From: Candidatus Krumholzibacteriia bacterium | GTDB lineage: Bacteria > Krumholzibacteriota > Krumholzibacteriia > WVZY01 > JAKEHA01 | Length of the DNA: 33,199 bases | NCBI GenBank assembly: GCA_025923935.1 | Contig: JAICFA010000006.1 | Span: forward strand, 1-33,199 | Reading direction: 5' to 3' | Shown here: positions 16,447 to 25,273 of the stretch, piece by piece | Numbering within the stretch: the first letter of the stretch is position 1 | How the letters are laid out: each line of letters starts with the position of its first letter | Made by a program: the position numbers and the translations under genes | The notes under the pieces: model-generated | The model's database searches: none | Told to the model about the DNA's origin: nothing | The model's input: only the letters and a program-made list of their open reading frames with translations

Positions 16447-17528
16447 CCACCGCTTTTCATATCGACGAGACCTATCTGCGCCATCGTAATCCCGAAGGGC
16501 ATCCGGAGCGGGTGGCGCGCATAGAGGCTCTGCTTTCGCTGGCGCCACGTGCGAAAGAAATCGGTGTCAGCGTTGTGCCCGCCAAGCGGCGTGCTTCGCT
16601 CGAAGAGCTTCGCCTTGCTCACACCGCCGAATATGTCGACGCCATCATGTCGACCGCGGGCCGCTCCTACATGCTCGATGCCGACACGTTCACGGTAGCC
16701 GAGTCGTTTGACGTCGCGACCTGTGCGGCCGGAGCGATGCTCGATCTGGTCGATCGCGTCATGGCGGGCGAGTTCGACAACGGCTTCGCCGCCGTGCGGC
16801 CTCCCGGCCACCACGCCGAGAGCGAGCGCGCGATGGGCTTTTGTTTGTTCAACAATATTGCCGTCGCGGCGGCGTACGCGCTGAACCACCATAAGATGGA
16901 GCGCGTGCTGGTGGTGGACTGGGACGTACACCACGGCAATGGTACCCAGGAGATCTTCTGGAACGATCCGCGCGTCTTGTTCATCTCATTGCATCAGTAT
17001 CCATTTTATCCAGGCACCGGCCGCTGCGACGAAATCGGCGACGGTGAGGGCCGCGGATTCACCGTCAATATTCCCATGCCGGGCGGTTTCGGCGACGCCG
17101 AATGGTTAGCCGCCTTTCACCGCGTCGTCGAGCCCATCGCACACCAATTCAAACCCGAGCTCGTGCTGGTGTCGGCCGGATTCGACGCGCACGCCAGCGA
17201 TCCGCTGGGCGGCATGCGCGTGACCGAAGCCGGATTCGCCGCCATGGCAGACTCGGTCCTCTCCATCGCACGGGAGCATGCGGGCGGAAAAATGATCGCG
17301 GCGCTGGAGGGCGGCTACGATGTCGATGCGCTGGCCGCAAGTGTTGAAGCGGTACTAGTTCGAATGACCGCCGGTACGGGTGGCGGCGACACGGGGACCC
17401 CGCGCGCAACAAGCGCGCGGGGTGGGGAGCCGTCAGGACCCGTACCGGTGGCCGAAACTGGTCGCGACCGATTCGGCCAAGTATTTGCACCCGTCAAAGC
17501 CGCGCTTTCTGCTTACTGGATGTTGTAA
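16443..17528 (+). CDS. Histone deacetylase-family (AcuC-like) protein lysine deacetylase
   Basis: 361 aa. The start TTG (16443) overlaps the acs stop as TTGA. Class I/II deacetylase motifs: RPPGHHAE (His123/124), [25 protein letters not shown] with zinc ligands Asp161 and His163, SAGFDAH with zinc ligand Asp248, and EGGYD (Tyr292). Inferred role: removing acetyl groups from Acs Lys617, given the overlap and the known AcuC-AcsA relation. Odd feature: beyond ~residue 308 the protein has a Gly/Pro-rich tail encoded partly by a nested palindrome (17367-17452), after which ~20 residues ([20 protein letters not shown]) finish the protein. The palindrome looks like an insertion that kept the frame open. 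Confidence 0.93.
   Translation: MTTAFHIDETYLRHRNPEGHPERVARIEALLSLAPRAKEIGVSVVPAKRRASLEELRLAHTAEYVDAIMSTAGRSYMLDADTFTVAESFDVATCAAGAMLDLVDRVMAGEFDNGFAAVRPPGHHAESERAMGFCLFNNIAVAAAYALNHHKMERVLVVDWDVHHGNGTQEIFWNDPRVLFISLHQYPFYPGTGRCDEIGDGEGRGFTVNIPMPGGFGDAEWLAAFHRVVEPIAHQFKPELVLVSAGFDAHASDPLGGMRVTEAGFAAMADSVLSIAREHAGGKMIAALEGGYDVDALAASVEAVLVRMTAGTGGGDTGTPRATSARGGEPSGPVPVAETGRDRFGQVFAPVKAALSAYWML
17367..17452. repeat. Nested palindrome inside the deacetylase gene
   Basis: The outer arms 17367-17381 and 17438-17452 pair at 13 of 15 positions (core CCGGTACGGGT / ACCCGTACCGG). Inside lies a perfect 11-bp stem ACCCCGCGCGC / GCGCGCGGGGT (17397-17407, 17413-17423) with loop AACAA. It encodes a low-complexity Gly/Thr/Pro/Arg stretch near the protein C-terminus. 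It does not match the 2017/10492 element in sequence. Confidence 0.7.
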
Positions 17529-17554
17529 CCGTTCGCTCCCTGTAAGGAGTGGCG

Positions 17555-18403
17555 ATGCCTTTTTCTACCTCCTCCGCTATCGCGATTTTACTCGCGGCGT
17601 CTGGCACTTCGCTCTCTCCGGACGTGGCGTCCGTGGTGAACGCGGACCGTGCCTTTGCGCGCGCGTCGGCGGAAAAGGGGATGCGCGCGGGCTTTCTTTC
17701 CTACCTGGCCGACGACGGTGTGTTGTTCCGCCCCGAGCCGGTGAACGGAAAGAAATGGTATCGCGCGCAAGCGGTGTCGACGGCGGGGTTCGTGTGGGAA
17801 CCGGAGTTTGCCGACGTGAGTGCGTCGAACGATCTGGGCTACACCACCGGGCCGTTTGCGAATCGTCCCGACAGCACGGTGCAAGCGAACGCCTTCGGTC
17901 ATTACGTGTGTATTTGGCGACGCGGCGCCGATCGCGAATGGAAAGTTGCGGTCGCGAACGCGCTGGCACACGCGCGCGTCGAGCGGCCGAAATCGATCGT
18001 GGCGGCGACGCGCGCGGCACTGCCGGAGGGGGTGACCCAGCAAGAAGCGTTGGCGGCAATTCAGCAGGAAGAACGAGACTTCGTCGAAGCCGTCACGCGC
18101 GGAGTCGAAGACGCCTTCGACACCTTCGCCAGCGAGGATGTGCGCATCTACCGCGTGGGGGAGTTGCCGGCCGTGGGGAGAGAGAACGCGCGCGCTTTGC
18201 TCGCGAAACGATCCGGTGAACACCACCTGCAAACGACGTCGACGGAAGTATCGCGGGCGGGCGATCTCGGCTTCACCGTCGGCCGCTGCGACGTGACCTA
18301 TCACGAAAAAACGTCGACGAGCTACACGTTGCGCATTTGGAAACGAATGCCGGATGGTGCGTGGAAGATCGTGCTCGATCTCGACAGTCCGGGCAGCGAT
18401 TAG
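17555..18403 (+). CDS. Exported protein with two NTF2-like (SnoaL/DUF4440-type) domains
   Basis: 282 aa. TAAGGAG at 17543-17549 with a 5-nt spacer supports ATG 17555 rather than GTG 17549. Residues 1-20 look like a signal peptide (PFSTSSAIAILLAASGTSLS). Two tandem NTF2-like folds are suggested: ~27-125 (ADRAFARASAEKGMRAGFLSYLADDGVLFRPEPVNG...GYTTGPF...YVCIWRR..REWKVAV) and ~150-275 (LAAIQQEERDFVEAV...EDVRIYRVGELPAVGREN...GDLGFTVGRCDVTY...YTLRIWKRMPDGAWKIVLD). Both have the 'W(K/R)...WK' closing strand typical of DUF4440. The ligand or activity is unknown. Its stop codon overlaps that of the convergent HAD gene by four bases. Confidence 0.82.
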   Translation: MPFSTSSAIAILLAASGTSLSPDVASVVNADRAFARASAEKGMRAGFLSYLADDGVLFRPEPVNGKKWYRAQAVSTAGFVWEPEFADVSASNDLGYTTGPFANRPDSTVQANAFGHYVCIWRRGADREWKVAVANALAHARVERPKSIVAATRAALPEGVTQQEALAAIQQEERDFVEAVTRGVEDAFDTFASEDVRIYRVGELPAVGRENARALLAKRSGEHHLQTTSTEVSRAGDLGFTVGRCDVTYHEKTSTSYTLRIWKRMPDGAWKIVLDLDSPGSD

Positions 18404-19173
18404 AAGAGCGCAAGATCGGCGATCGACTCGATCACTAAATCGGGCGTGACACCGCTTCTCGCCACCGCGCTCTCGCGATACTTGCCCGACTTCACCAACA
18501 CACCACGCAGTCCGGCCGCTTGCGCGCCGGCAATGTCGTTGTAGATGTCGTCGCCGATCATGACGACGTCGTCCGCTTCCATCCCGAGCTCGGTCATGGC
18601 GGCGTAGAACATCGCCGGCGAGGGCTTGCCGACCACCGCCGCCGTCTTCCCGGTGGCGTACTCGAGCCCCGCCACGAACGCACCGATATCGAGCGCCAAG
18701 CCGTCCGCCACTTGCCAGTAGCGCCCCTTGTGCAGCGCCACGATCTCGGCGCCGTCCATCACGATGCGAAAGAGCTCGCTCATGAGGTCATAGTTCCACG
18801 CGCGCCCGATGTCGCCGATAACAATCGCTTGGTACGGTTGATTGTTGGTTAGGCCGGGGAATTCGTTGCGAATGGACGGTGAGATGACGAGCTTCACGCG
18901 CTCGATACCGGCCTGGCGCATGAGCGAGGCCGCCGCGGTGGGCGTGGTCACGAACTCGGACTCCTCCACGTCGAATCCCATCTCGAGCATCTTGCGCGCC
19001 ATCTGCGCGCGCGTGGTGGTGGTGGTATTGGTGACGAAGCGAATCGGAATCGAGCGCGCGCGCAAGCGCGCCAGTGTGTCGATGGCACCGGGGAGCGCGC
19101 GGTCCTCGACGAACCACACGCCATCCATGTCGGTGAGCAGTCCCTTGATGTTGCCGAATTCGTGCTTCTGCAT
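18400..19173 (-). CDS. HAD-superfamily subclass IIA phosphatase (NagD/LHPP-like)
   Basis: 257 aa. HAD motif I is LLTDMDGVW (nucleophile Asp15, acid/base Asp17), motif II FVTNTTTTTRAQM, motif III Lys in AVVGKPSPAMF, and motif IV MIGDDIYNDIAGAQAAG. The C2a cap and length fit the NagD/LHPP/4-nitrophenylphosphatase group; the natural substrate cannot be read from sequence. ATG 19173 begins 3 bp after the stop of the flavoprotein gene (TGA-tcg-ATG), so it is the last gene of a YihY-NDH2-HAD operon. The stop overlaps that of the convergent NTF2-like gene. Confidence 0.93.
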   Translation of the reverse strand: MQKHEFGNIKGLLTDMDGVWFVEDRALPGAIDTLARLRARSIPIRFVTNTTTTTRAQMARKMLEMGFDVEESEFVTTPTAAASLMRQAGIERVKLVISPSIRNEFPGLTNNQPYQAIVIGDIGRAWNYDLMSELFRIVMDGAEIVALHKGRYWQVADGLALDIGAFVAGLEYATGKTAAVVGKPSPAMFYAAMTELGMEADDVVMIGDDIYNDIAGAQAAGLRGVLVKSGKYRESAVARSGVTPDLVIESIADLALF

Positions 19174-19176
19174 CGA

Positions 19177-20445
19177 TCACCCCGCCTCCGGTTTGCCCGT
19201 AATGAGTCGTGCGCCGCGATTGCGCGTGATGTACGCGAAGGCCCATTGCACCATGACCAGCACCTTGTTGTCGAACTCGATTAGATAGCCGATATGCACG
19301 AACACCCATAGAAACCAGGCGGGAAATCCGGAAAAGCGGGCGCGTCCCAGGTCGCACACGGCGGCGTTGCGGCCGATGACCGCGAGCTGGCCCTTGTCGC
19401 GATAGCGAAAGGGACGGTCGGTGCGCCCCAGGATGTGTTTGGCGACGTAGGCGCCTTCCTGCATGGCCACCGGTGCCAAGCCGGGAAGTGGTTGGGATCC
19501 GGGACCCGCCGCGCGCGCGAGGTCGCCGATGATGTACACGTCGTCGCGGCCGGGCAGCGTCAAATGATGGGTGACGACAATGCGTTTGCTGGCGTCGCGC
19601 TCGGCGCCGAAGCGATGCGCAACGACATCGCCGAACTCGGCGGTGGTCACGCCGGCCGCCCATAACACGGTGGCGGCATCGACGCGCTCCTGGTTTCCCG
19701 CCTGCACGATCTCGACGCCGTTGGCATCCACCGACGTCACCAGCGTGCCGGTGCGTACCACCGCGCCCAGCCGTTGCAACGACACGGCGGCTTTCGCCGA
19801 GAGATCGGGCGGAAACGCGGGCAGTATCCGTTCGCCGGCTTCCAACAAGATCACGCTCGCCTGGCGTGGATCGAACGCGCGGTAGTCGTGCACGAGCGTG
19901 GTGCGCGAGAGCTCGGCGATCGCCCCCGCCAGCTCCACGCCGGTCGGTCCGCCACCGACCACGACGAAGGTCAGGAGAAACTCTCGCTGCTTGGAATCCT
20001 CCTCGACCTCGGCGCGTTCGAAGGCATTCAAGACGCGCGCGCGAACGTGGATAGCGTCTTCGACAGTCTTCATGCCGGTGGCGTGGGGAGCCCATTCATC
20101 GTGGCCGAAGTACGACGTGCGTGAGCCCGTCGCAACAATCAGGATGTCGTACGTGACGGGATCGTGATTGCGAAGGTGGAGGACGCGCTCATTGGGCAGC
20201 ACGTCGATGACCTCCGCTTGGATGACGCGCGTACGCGGGCCGCGTCGCAGCACCGCACGAATGGGCGAGGCGATGTCGCCGGGCGACAATCCGCCGGTTG
20301 CGACTTGATACAAGAGCGGTTGAAAGAGGTGAAAGTTGCGCTGGTCGATGACGGTGACCCGAGCACCGGCGCGGGCCAGCACTTTGGCCGCGTACAAGCC
20401 GCCGAACCCGCCGCCGACGATTACGACGCCCGAGGCGGTGTTCAT
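19177..20445 (-). CDS. NAD(P)/FAD-dependent oxidoreductase, type II NADH dehydrogenase-like
   Basis: 422 aa from ATG 20445. FAD site: VVIVGGGFGGLYAAKVLARAGARVTVID, then NFHLFQPLLYQVATGGLSPGDIA. This is the NDH-2 signature. The NAD(P)H site is FVVVGGGPTGVELAGAIAEL and the second FAD contact is VYIIGDLARA followed by LAPVAMQEGAYVAKHI. The C-terminus (PAWFLWVFVHIGYLIEFDNKVLVMVQWAFAYITRNRGARLI) is the amphipathic/membrane-associated tail of NDH-2. The predicted role is quinone reduction by NADH without proton pumping. It begins 10 bp after the YihY stop and ends 3 bp before the HAD gene. No clear Shine-Dalgarno sequence; the frame is open upstream into YihY, but the family N-terminus supports this start. 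Confidence 0.94.
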   Translation of the reverse strand: MNTASGVVIVGGGFGGLYAAKVLARAGARVTVIDQRNFHLFQPLLYQVATGGLSPGDIASPIRAVLRRGPRTRVIQAEVIDVLPNERVLHLRNHDPVTYDILIVATGSRTSYFGHDEWAPHATGMKTVEDAIHVRARVLNAFERAEVEEDSKQREFLLTFVVVGGGPTGVELAGAIAELSRTTLVHDYRAFDPRQASVILLEAGERILPAFPPDLSAKAAVSLQRLGAVVRTGTLVTSVDANGVEIVQAGNQERVDAATVLWAAGVTTAEFGDVVAHRFGAERDASKRIVVTHHLTLPGRDDVYIIGDLARAAGPGSQPLPGLAPVAMQEGAYVAKHILGRTDRPFRYRDKGQLAVIGRNAAVCDLGRARFSGFPAWFLWVFVHIGYLIEFDNKVLVMVQWAFAYITRNRGARLITGKPEAG

Positions 20446-20455
20446 GCCGCGGCCG

Positions 20456-21328
20456 CTAGCTGATCCCTTCGGACCAGCCGGTTTCCGCGTCCAGGGGAAG
20501 TCTCTCGGCGGCGCGCGCCCATACGTCGAGCACCAGGGCTCCGAGCAAGATAAACATGGCGAGCAGGTACATCCATGTAAGGAAAAGCGCACCGCCCGCG
20601 AGGGCGCCGTACACCGCGTGGCGTCGCGAGATCGCGACCGTCACGCTGGCACCCAGTTTTTGGAACACCGCCCACACCGCAGCCACCACCATCGCCACCA
20701 CTACCGCGCGCACCACTTGCGGACGCCGCGCCGGAATCGACAAGTAAAGGATCAGCAAGAACACCGCGAAGGAGCCCATCGAGAATGCGCGCCGCGGAAT
20801 CGACACCCACGAAGCCAGCTCGGACACACCGGGTGCGGCGAGCACGAGCTGGAACACGTAGTCGCCCACCGCGGCCACCGAGAAAAACAGCATGGCACCC
20901 ATCACGTAGGCCAGCGTCAGCAAGCGGCGCTTGAGAAACCCGACTTTGCGGCGCGAACCCATCGCTCCGTTGATGCTCCACTCCAACGACTCGAACAAGC
21001 CCGCGGCGACAAAGAAGAGCGAGACCAAGCCGAGGATGCCGAAACCCTGCCAGCTTTGTACCAGCTGCGCGATGTTCTCGAGCACCGCTTCGCCGGCACC
21101 GGGCGGAAGCAGCCCCAGCAGCGTGTCGTAGAGGTTGCTGTTGCTGACCGGCTGGTTGCGGAACACCCAGCCCGCGACAGCGGTGGTGATGAAGAGGAAC
21201 GGGATCAAGCCCAGCAGGAGATGGAAGGCAAGCCCCGCCGCCATGAGCGGAACGAGCCGCTGGCCGAAGAGCACGCGCACTTCGTGCAACACCCGGCCGA
21301 TGGTCAAGAACGCATGGAGCAGAATCAC
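20456..21328 (-). CDS. YihY/BrkB-family inner membrane protein
   Basis: About 290 aa with five to six membrane helices. Family landmarks: PLMAAGLAFHLLLGLIPFLFI in the first helix, LFESLEWSINGAMGSRRKVGFLKRR, ISRRHAVYGALAGGALFLTWMYLLAMFILLGALV near the C-terminus. The function is unproven; the old 'ribonuclease BN' label is wrong for this family. A TTG at 21376 would add 16 residues, but that TTG is part of a good -35 (TTGGAC) whose -10 (TATACT) lies inside the extra codons. GTG 21328, about 13 nt after the expected transcription start, is therefore preferred. First gene of the operon with the NDH-2-like and HAD genes. Confidence 0.85.
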   Translation of the reverse strand: MILLHAFLTIGRVLHEVRVLFGQRLVPLMAAGLAFHLLLGLIPFLFITTAVAGWVFRNQPVSNSNLYDTLLGLLPPGAGEAVLENIAQLVQSWQGFGILGLVSLFFVAAGLFESLEWSINGAMGSRRKVGFLKRRLLTLAYVMGAMLFFSVAAVGDYVFQLVLAAPGVSELASWVSIPRRAFSMGSFAVFLLILYLSIPARRPQVVRAVVVAMVVAAVWAVFQKLGASVTVAISRRHAVYGALAGGALFLTWMYLLAMFILLGALVLDVWARAAERLPLDAETGWSEGIS

Positions 21329-21347
21329 ACCTCGGAAGATGGACGCC

Positions 21348-21376
21348 AGTATATCGCGGCGCGCTTTCGGGTCCAA
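21348..21376 (-). promoter_or_regulatory. Promoter of the YihY-NDH2-HAD operon
   Basis: The minus strand carries TTGGAC (21371-21376), a 17-bp spacer and TATACT (21348-21353). It lies just past the nrdAB terminator. If real, it excludes the upstream TTG as the YihY start. Confidence 0.6.
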
Positions 21377-21388
21377 AGTGGAAAAGAA

Positions 21389-21417
21389 AACGCCCCGCCG
21401 GGCGAAGGCGGGGCGTT
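21389..21417 (-). terminator. Intrinsic terminator of nrdAB
   Basis: A perfect 11-bp stem AACGCCCCGCC / GGCGGGGCGTT with a 7-nt loop, followed on the minus strand by TTCTTTTCC. It starts about 30 bp after the nrdB stop codon. Confidence 0.85.
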
Positions 21418-21447
21418 AGAGTTCGGCGGTCGATTACCCGCCGGGCC

Positions 21448-22464
21448 TCACTCCTCCCAGCTCAAGACGCCGCCCGTCTTGTACTCCGTGACGCGCGTCT
21501 CGAAGAAGTTCTTCTCTTTCTTCAAGTCGATGACTTCGCTCATCCACGGGAACGGGTTGGCGACGTTGTATTGCTTGGGGAGGTTGATCCGTTCCAGCCG
21601 GCGGTCCGCCACGTACTTGACGTACTGGTGGATCGCATCGGCATTAAGGCCCAAGATCCCCTTGGGCAAACAATCGCACGCGTAAGCGTGCTCGAGGTCC
21701 ACCGCGCGCTTGATGTTGGCGACCAAGGTCGCCTTGAAATCTTCCGTCCAGATTTCCGGGTTCTCGATCACGATGTTGTTGATGAGATCGCAGCCGAAAG
21801 CAAGGTGGACCGATTCGTCCCGGAGGATGAATTGGAACTGCTCGCCCACGCCCACCATCTTGTTCTGCCGCAGGAACGACAGCATCATGACGAAGCCGGC
21901 GTAGAAGAAAATGCCTTCCATGATGACGTAGAAGCCCACCAGGTCGTGTACGAATTTCTGAATGTTCTCGCGGCCTTCGGTGCTGAAATTGGGGTCGAGG
22001 ATCGACTTGGTGATGTCGATGACGAAGTCGTCCTTGGCCTTGATGCTGGGGATGCTCATGTACATGCTGTAGACGTCGTCGGGGTCCAAGCCCAACGTGT
22101 CGCAACAGTAGATGAAGGTGTCGGTGTGGATCGCTTCCTCGAACGCCTGACGCAACAAGTACTGCCGGCACTCCGGGTTCGTTACGTGCCGGTAGACGGT
22201 GAGCACGATGTTGTTGGCGGTGAGGCTCTCGGCGGTAGAGAAAAACCCCATATTCCACAGCACCAGCCGACGTTCGTGCGAGGTGAGGGCGTCGGGACTC
22301 TTCCACATCTCGACGTCCTTCTGCATGTTCACCTCTTCCGGCGTCCAGTTGTTGGCCACCCCGTCCTTGTAGTGCTTGCGCGCCCAGTTGTATTTCATCG
22401 GCAGGATCTTGTTGGGATCCGTCGCCGAGCAATTGAGCAGAAGTTTTTCGCTAGGTCGTTCCAT
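21448..22464 (-). CDS. nrdB: Ribonucleotide reductase R2 (beta) subunit, class Ic-like
   Basis: 338 aa. AAGGAG six bases upstream fixes ATG 22464. R2 supplies the oxidant that starts ribonucleotide reduction in NrdA. The metal-ligand spacing matches R2 exactly: Glu79, Glu110, His113, Glu183, Glu217, His220 (79 to 110 is 31 residues; 183 to 217 is 34). The radical-site residue seven after Glu110 is Phe117, not Tyr (motif EEAIHTDTFIY), and the first ligand is Glu, not Asp. Both are the marks of class Ic (Mn/Fe) R2 as in Chlamydia trachomatis. The C-terminal VTEYKTGGVLSW carries the Tyr used in radical transfer. It lies 22 bp after nrdA and is followed by a terminator. Confidence 0.96.
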   Translation of the reverse strand: MERPSEKLLLNCSATDPNKILPMKYNWARKHYKDGVANNWTPEEVNMQKDVEMWKSPDALTSHERRLVLWNMGFFSTAESLTANNIVLTVYRHVTNPECRQYLLRQAFEEAIHTDTFIYCCDTLGLDPDDVYSMYMSIPSIKAKDDFVIDITKSILDPNFSTEGRENIQKFVHDLVGFYVIMEGIFFYAGFVMMLSFLRQNKMVGVGEQFQFILRDESVHLAFGCDLINNIVIENPEIWTEDFKATLVANIKRAVDLEHAYACDCLPKGILGLNADAIHQYVKYVADRRLERINLPKQYNVANPFPWMSEVIDLKKEKNFFETRVTEYKTGGVLSWEE

Positions 22465-22486
22465 CCGATGCTCCTTCACGCGCTGC

Positions 22487-25249
22487 CTATTGGCACGCTT
22501 CGCAGGTCGGGTCCTCGATCGAGCACGCCTTGGCCACTTGCGTGGCCGGGACGGTCTCGGCGGCGACGTGCGCCGCACCCGCGAACTTCTTGCTCTTCGA
22601 GTCGAGCGTGGATTTTTCGATCGACGACGCGCCCAGCGTGCGCAAGTAGTACGTGGTCTTCAAGCCCATCTTCCACGCCAAGATGTAGGTGTCGGAGATC
22701 TGCTTGCCCGACGTGCTGGTGGTGAAGATGTTGACCGACTGGCTCTGGTCGATCCACTTGCCGCGATGGGCGCCGTGCTTGACGATCCACACCGGATCGA
22801 TCTCGAACACCTCTTTGTACTTGGCACGAACCTCGGCGGGAATCTCGTCGATGCGCTGCACGCTACCGTCGTAGTACTTCACCTTTTCCATCATGTCCTC
22901 GTCCCACAGGCCGAGCTCTTTCAAGTCGCTCACCAGGAAACGATTGATGATGGTGAATTCGCCGCTGAAGTTCGACTTCACGTACATGTTCTTGTAGATG
23001 GGCTCGATGGACGGCACGCAACCAGCGATGTTGGCGATGGTGGCGGTGGGTGCGATGGCCATCATGTTGGAGTTGCGCAACCCGTGCTGCTGCACATGCG
23101 CGCGCACCGGCGCCCAATCCATCTCCGAGCGGCGGTCCACACCGGTCGACAAGCCGCGCTCGGACTCGAGCAGCTCCACCGTATCGATGGGAAAGAGGCC
23201 GCGATCCCACTTCGAGCCTTGGAACGACTCGTACGCGCCCTTCTCCTCGGCCAGCTCGGACGAGGAAAAGATGGCGTGATACGAAATGAATTCCTGCAAG
23301 CGGTCGGAAAACTCCACCGCGCCCTCGCTGTCGAACGGGAGGTTGAGCATGTAGAGCGCGTCCTGCAGGCCCATGATACCCAGGCCAATGGGGCGGTGGC
23401 GCAGATTCGCGTGGCGCGCCTCTTCGGTCGGGTAGAAGTTCAAATCGACCACGTTGTCGAGCATGCGCACCGCCATCTTGATGGTGTACTTCAGGCGGTC
23501 GCGGTTGAGCGCGCCGTTCTCGATGTGGCGCGAGAGATTGATGGAGCCCAGGTTGCACACCGCGGTCTCGTCCATCGACGTATTGAGCGTGATCTCGGTG
23601 CACAAGTTCGAGCTGTGCACGACACCGACGTGGTCCTGCGGCGAGCGCAGGTTGCACGGATCCTTGAACGTGATCCAGGGGTGGCCGGTCTCGTACAGCA
23701 TGGTGATCATGCGGCGCCACAGATCCACCGCGCGCAGCGTGCGATGCAGGCGAATCTCGCCCGCCGCCGCCATGCGCTCGTACTCTTGGTAGCGTAGCTC
23801 GAAGGCGCGGCCGTACAAATCGTGCAGGTCGGGCGTCTCGTCGGGCGAAAACAGCGTCCACGGACCGTCCTCCAGCACGCGCTTCATGAACAAGTCGGGA
23901 ATCCAGCTGGCGGTGTTGGTGTCGTGGGTGCGGCGGCGCTCGTCGCCCGTGTTCTTGCGCAGCTCGAGGAAGTCCTCGAAGTCGTAGTGCCAGCACTCCA
24001 GGTAGACGCAGGTCGCCCCGCGTCGCTTGCCGCTACGATTGATGGCGGCGGTGGTGGCGTCGACGATTTTCAAAAAGGGGACCACGCCCTGGCTGCCCAC
24101 GTTGGTGCTCTTGATCAACGCACCGGTGCCGCGGATGTTCGTCCAGTCGTTGCCCAGGCCGCCCGACCACTTCGACAACTGCGCGTTGTCGCCCACACAC
24201 TTCAAAATGTGCGACAAGTCGTCCTTTACCGTGGTGAGGTAGCACGAGCTCATCTGCGGATGGTTGGTGCCCGAGTGGAAGAGTGTGGGCGTCGACGGCA
24301 CGTAGTGCAGCGACGAAATCACATCGTAGAACTTGAGCGCCCAGTCTTCGCGGTCGTGGGGTTCGTTCAAGGCCAGCCCCATCGCGATGCGCATCCAGAA
24401 GTACTGCGGTGTCTCGAGAATCTCCTGCTTCAGGCTCTTCAGGAAGTAGCGGTCGTAGAGCACCTGCGCGCCCAAGTAGGCGAACAGAGAATCGCGTTCA
24501 GGGCGGAGCTCCGCACCCAGACGCACCAAATCATAATCGAGCAGGCGCGGATCGAGGCGTCCCGCTTCCACACCCGCCTGGATCTTGTGCGCGAAGCCGT
24601 TGCGGTGCGCGTCCGCGAACTCGTCGGCGAACTCGTCCATGCCGAGCACGGCCTTGTACAGGTCGTTGAACAGGAAGCGCGCGGCCAGCGTGGAATAGAC
24701 CGGGTCGCGCTCGATGCGGGCACGAATGGCCATGATGACGGCTTGGTTGATCTCGGCCGTCTTGATGCCGTCGTAGAGCCCGAGCTTGGTATCGCGCAGG
24801 ATACCGATAACGTCGATCTCGCCCTCGAGACCGATGCAGCAGTTCGTGATCGCCTTTTCGATTTCGGCGATGGTGAACTCGACCGTCTCGCCGCTGCGCT
24901 TGACGACCTTGATCTCGCGACGGTCGATGCGCTCCAGGAGCTCGTCCTGCTTGTGACGCCGGACCGCTTCGCGCTCCTTACGGTAGAGGATGTAGGCCTT
25001 GGCCACTTCGAACAGGCCGCGCTCGGCGAGCATCATCTCGACGACGTCCTGGATGTCTTCCACCCCGGGAATGCGCTCTTCGAACTTCTGCTCGATCAGG
25101 TCGGTGACGTCGTCGGTCACCGATGAATAGAATTCGGTGGCAACGGTCACACCGGTGGCGACACACGCCTTCTCGATGGCGTGCTCGATCCGGGTGCGGT
25201 CGAAGTCGACGATCGAGCCGTTGCGCTTCTTGATTTTGGTGATTTCCAT
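22487..25249 (-). CDS. nrdA: Ribonucleotide reductase large (alpha) subunit with two ATP-cone-like domains
   Basis: 920 aa. AGGAG upstream fixes ATG 25249. NrdA reduces NDPs to dNDPs. Two N-terminal ATP-cone-like regions: 3-93 (ITKIKKRNGSIVDFDRTRIEHAIEKA) and ~112-200 (IKVVKRSGETVEFTIAEIEKAI). This suggests allosteric activity control and fits the multi-cone NrdA that partners class Ic NrdB. Catalytic features: SSCYLTTV (redox Cys), NLCTEI (Asn, thiyl Cys, Glu), AVCNLGSINL (second redox Cys), the Tyr-Tyr pair in TTYYLRTLGASS, and the C-terminal shuttle CEACQ. The gene precedes nrdB and is preceded by a 340-bp regulatory region with a promoter, palindromes and a foldable leader. Confidence 0.97.
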   Translation of the reverse strand: MEITKIKKRNGSIVDFDRTRIEHAIEKACVATGVTVATEFYSSVTDDVTDLIEQKFEERIPGVEDIQDVVEMMLAERGLFEVAKAYILYRKEREAVRRHKQDELLERIDRREIKVVKRSGETVEFTIAEIEKAITNCCIGLEGEIDVIGILRDTKLGLYDGIKTAEINQAVIMAIRARIERDPVYSTLAARFLFNDLYKAVLGMDEFADEFADAHRNGFAHKIQAGVEAGRLDPRLLDYDLVRLGAELRPERDSLFAYLGAQVLYDRYFLKSLKQEILETPQYFWMRIAMGLALNEPHDREDWALKFYDVISSLHYVPSTPTLFHSGTNHPQMSSCYLTTVKDDLSHILKCVGDNAQLSKWSGGLGNDWTNIRGTGALIKSTNVGSQGVVPFLKIVDATTAAINRSGKRRGATCVYLECWHYDFEDFLELRKNTGDERRRTHDTNTASWIPDLFMKRVLEDGPWTLFSPDETPDLHDLYGRAFELRYQEYERMAAAGEIRLHRTLRAVDLWRRMITMLYETGHPWITFKDPCNLRSPQDHVGVVHSSNLCTEITLNTSMDETAVCNLGSINLSRHIENGALNRDRLKYTIKMAVRMLDNVVDLNFYPTEEARHANLRHRPIGLGIMGLQDALYMLNLPFDSEGAVEFSDRLQEFISYHAIFSSSELAEEKGAYESFQGSKWDRGLFPIDTVELLESERGLSTGVDRRSEMDWAPVRAHVQQHGLRNSNMMAIAPTATIANIAGCVPSIEPIYKNMYVKSNFSGEFTIINRFLVSDLKELGLWDEDMMEKVKYYDGSVQRIDEIPAEVRAKYKEVFEIDPVWIVKHGAHRGKWIDQSQSVNIFTTSTSGKQISDTYILAWKMGLKTTYYLRTLGASSIEKSTLDSKSKKFAGAAHVAAETVPATQVAKACSIEDPTCEACQ

Positions 25250-25273
25250 AGCTCTCCTAGCGGCCTGAGGGGC

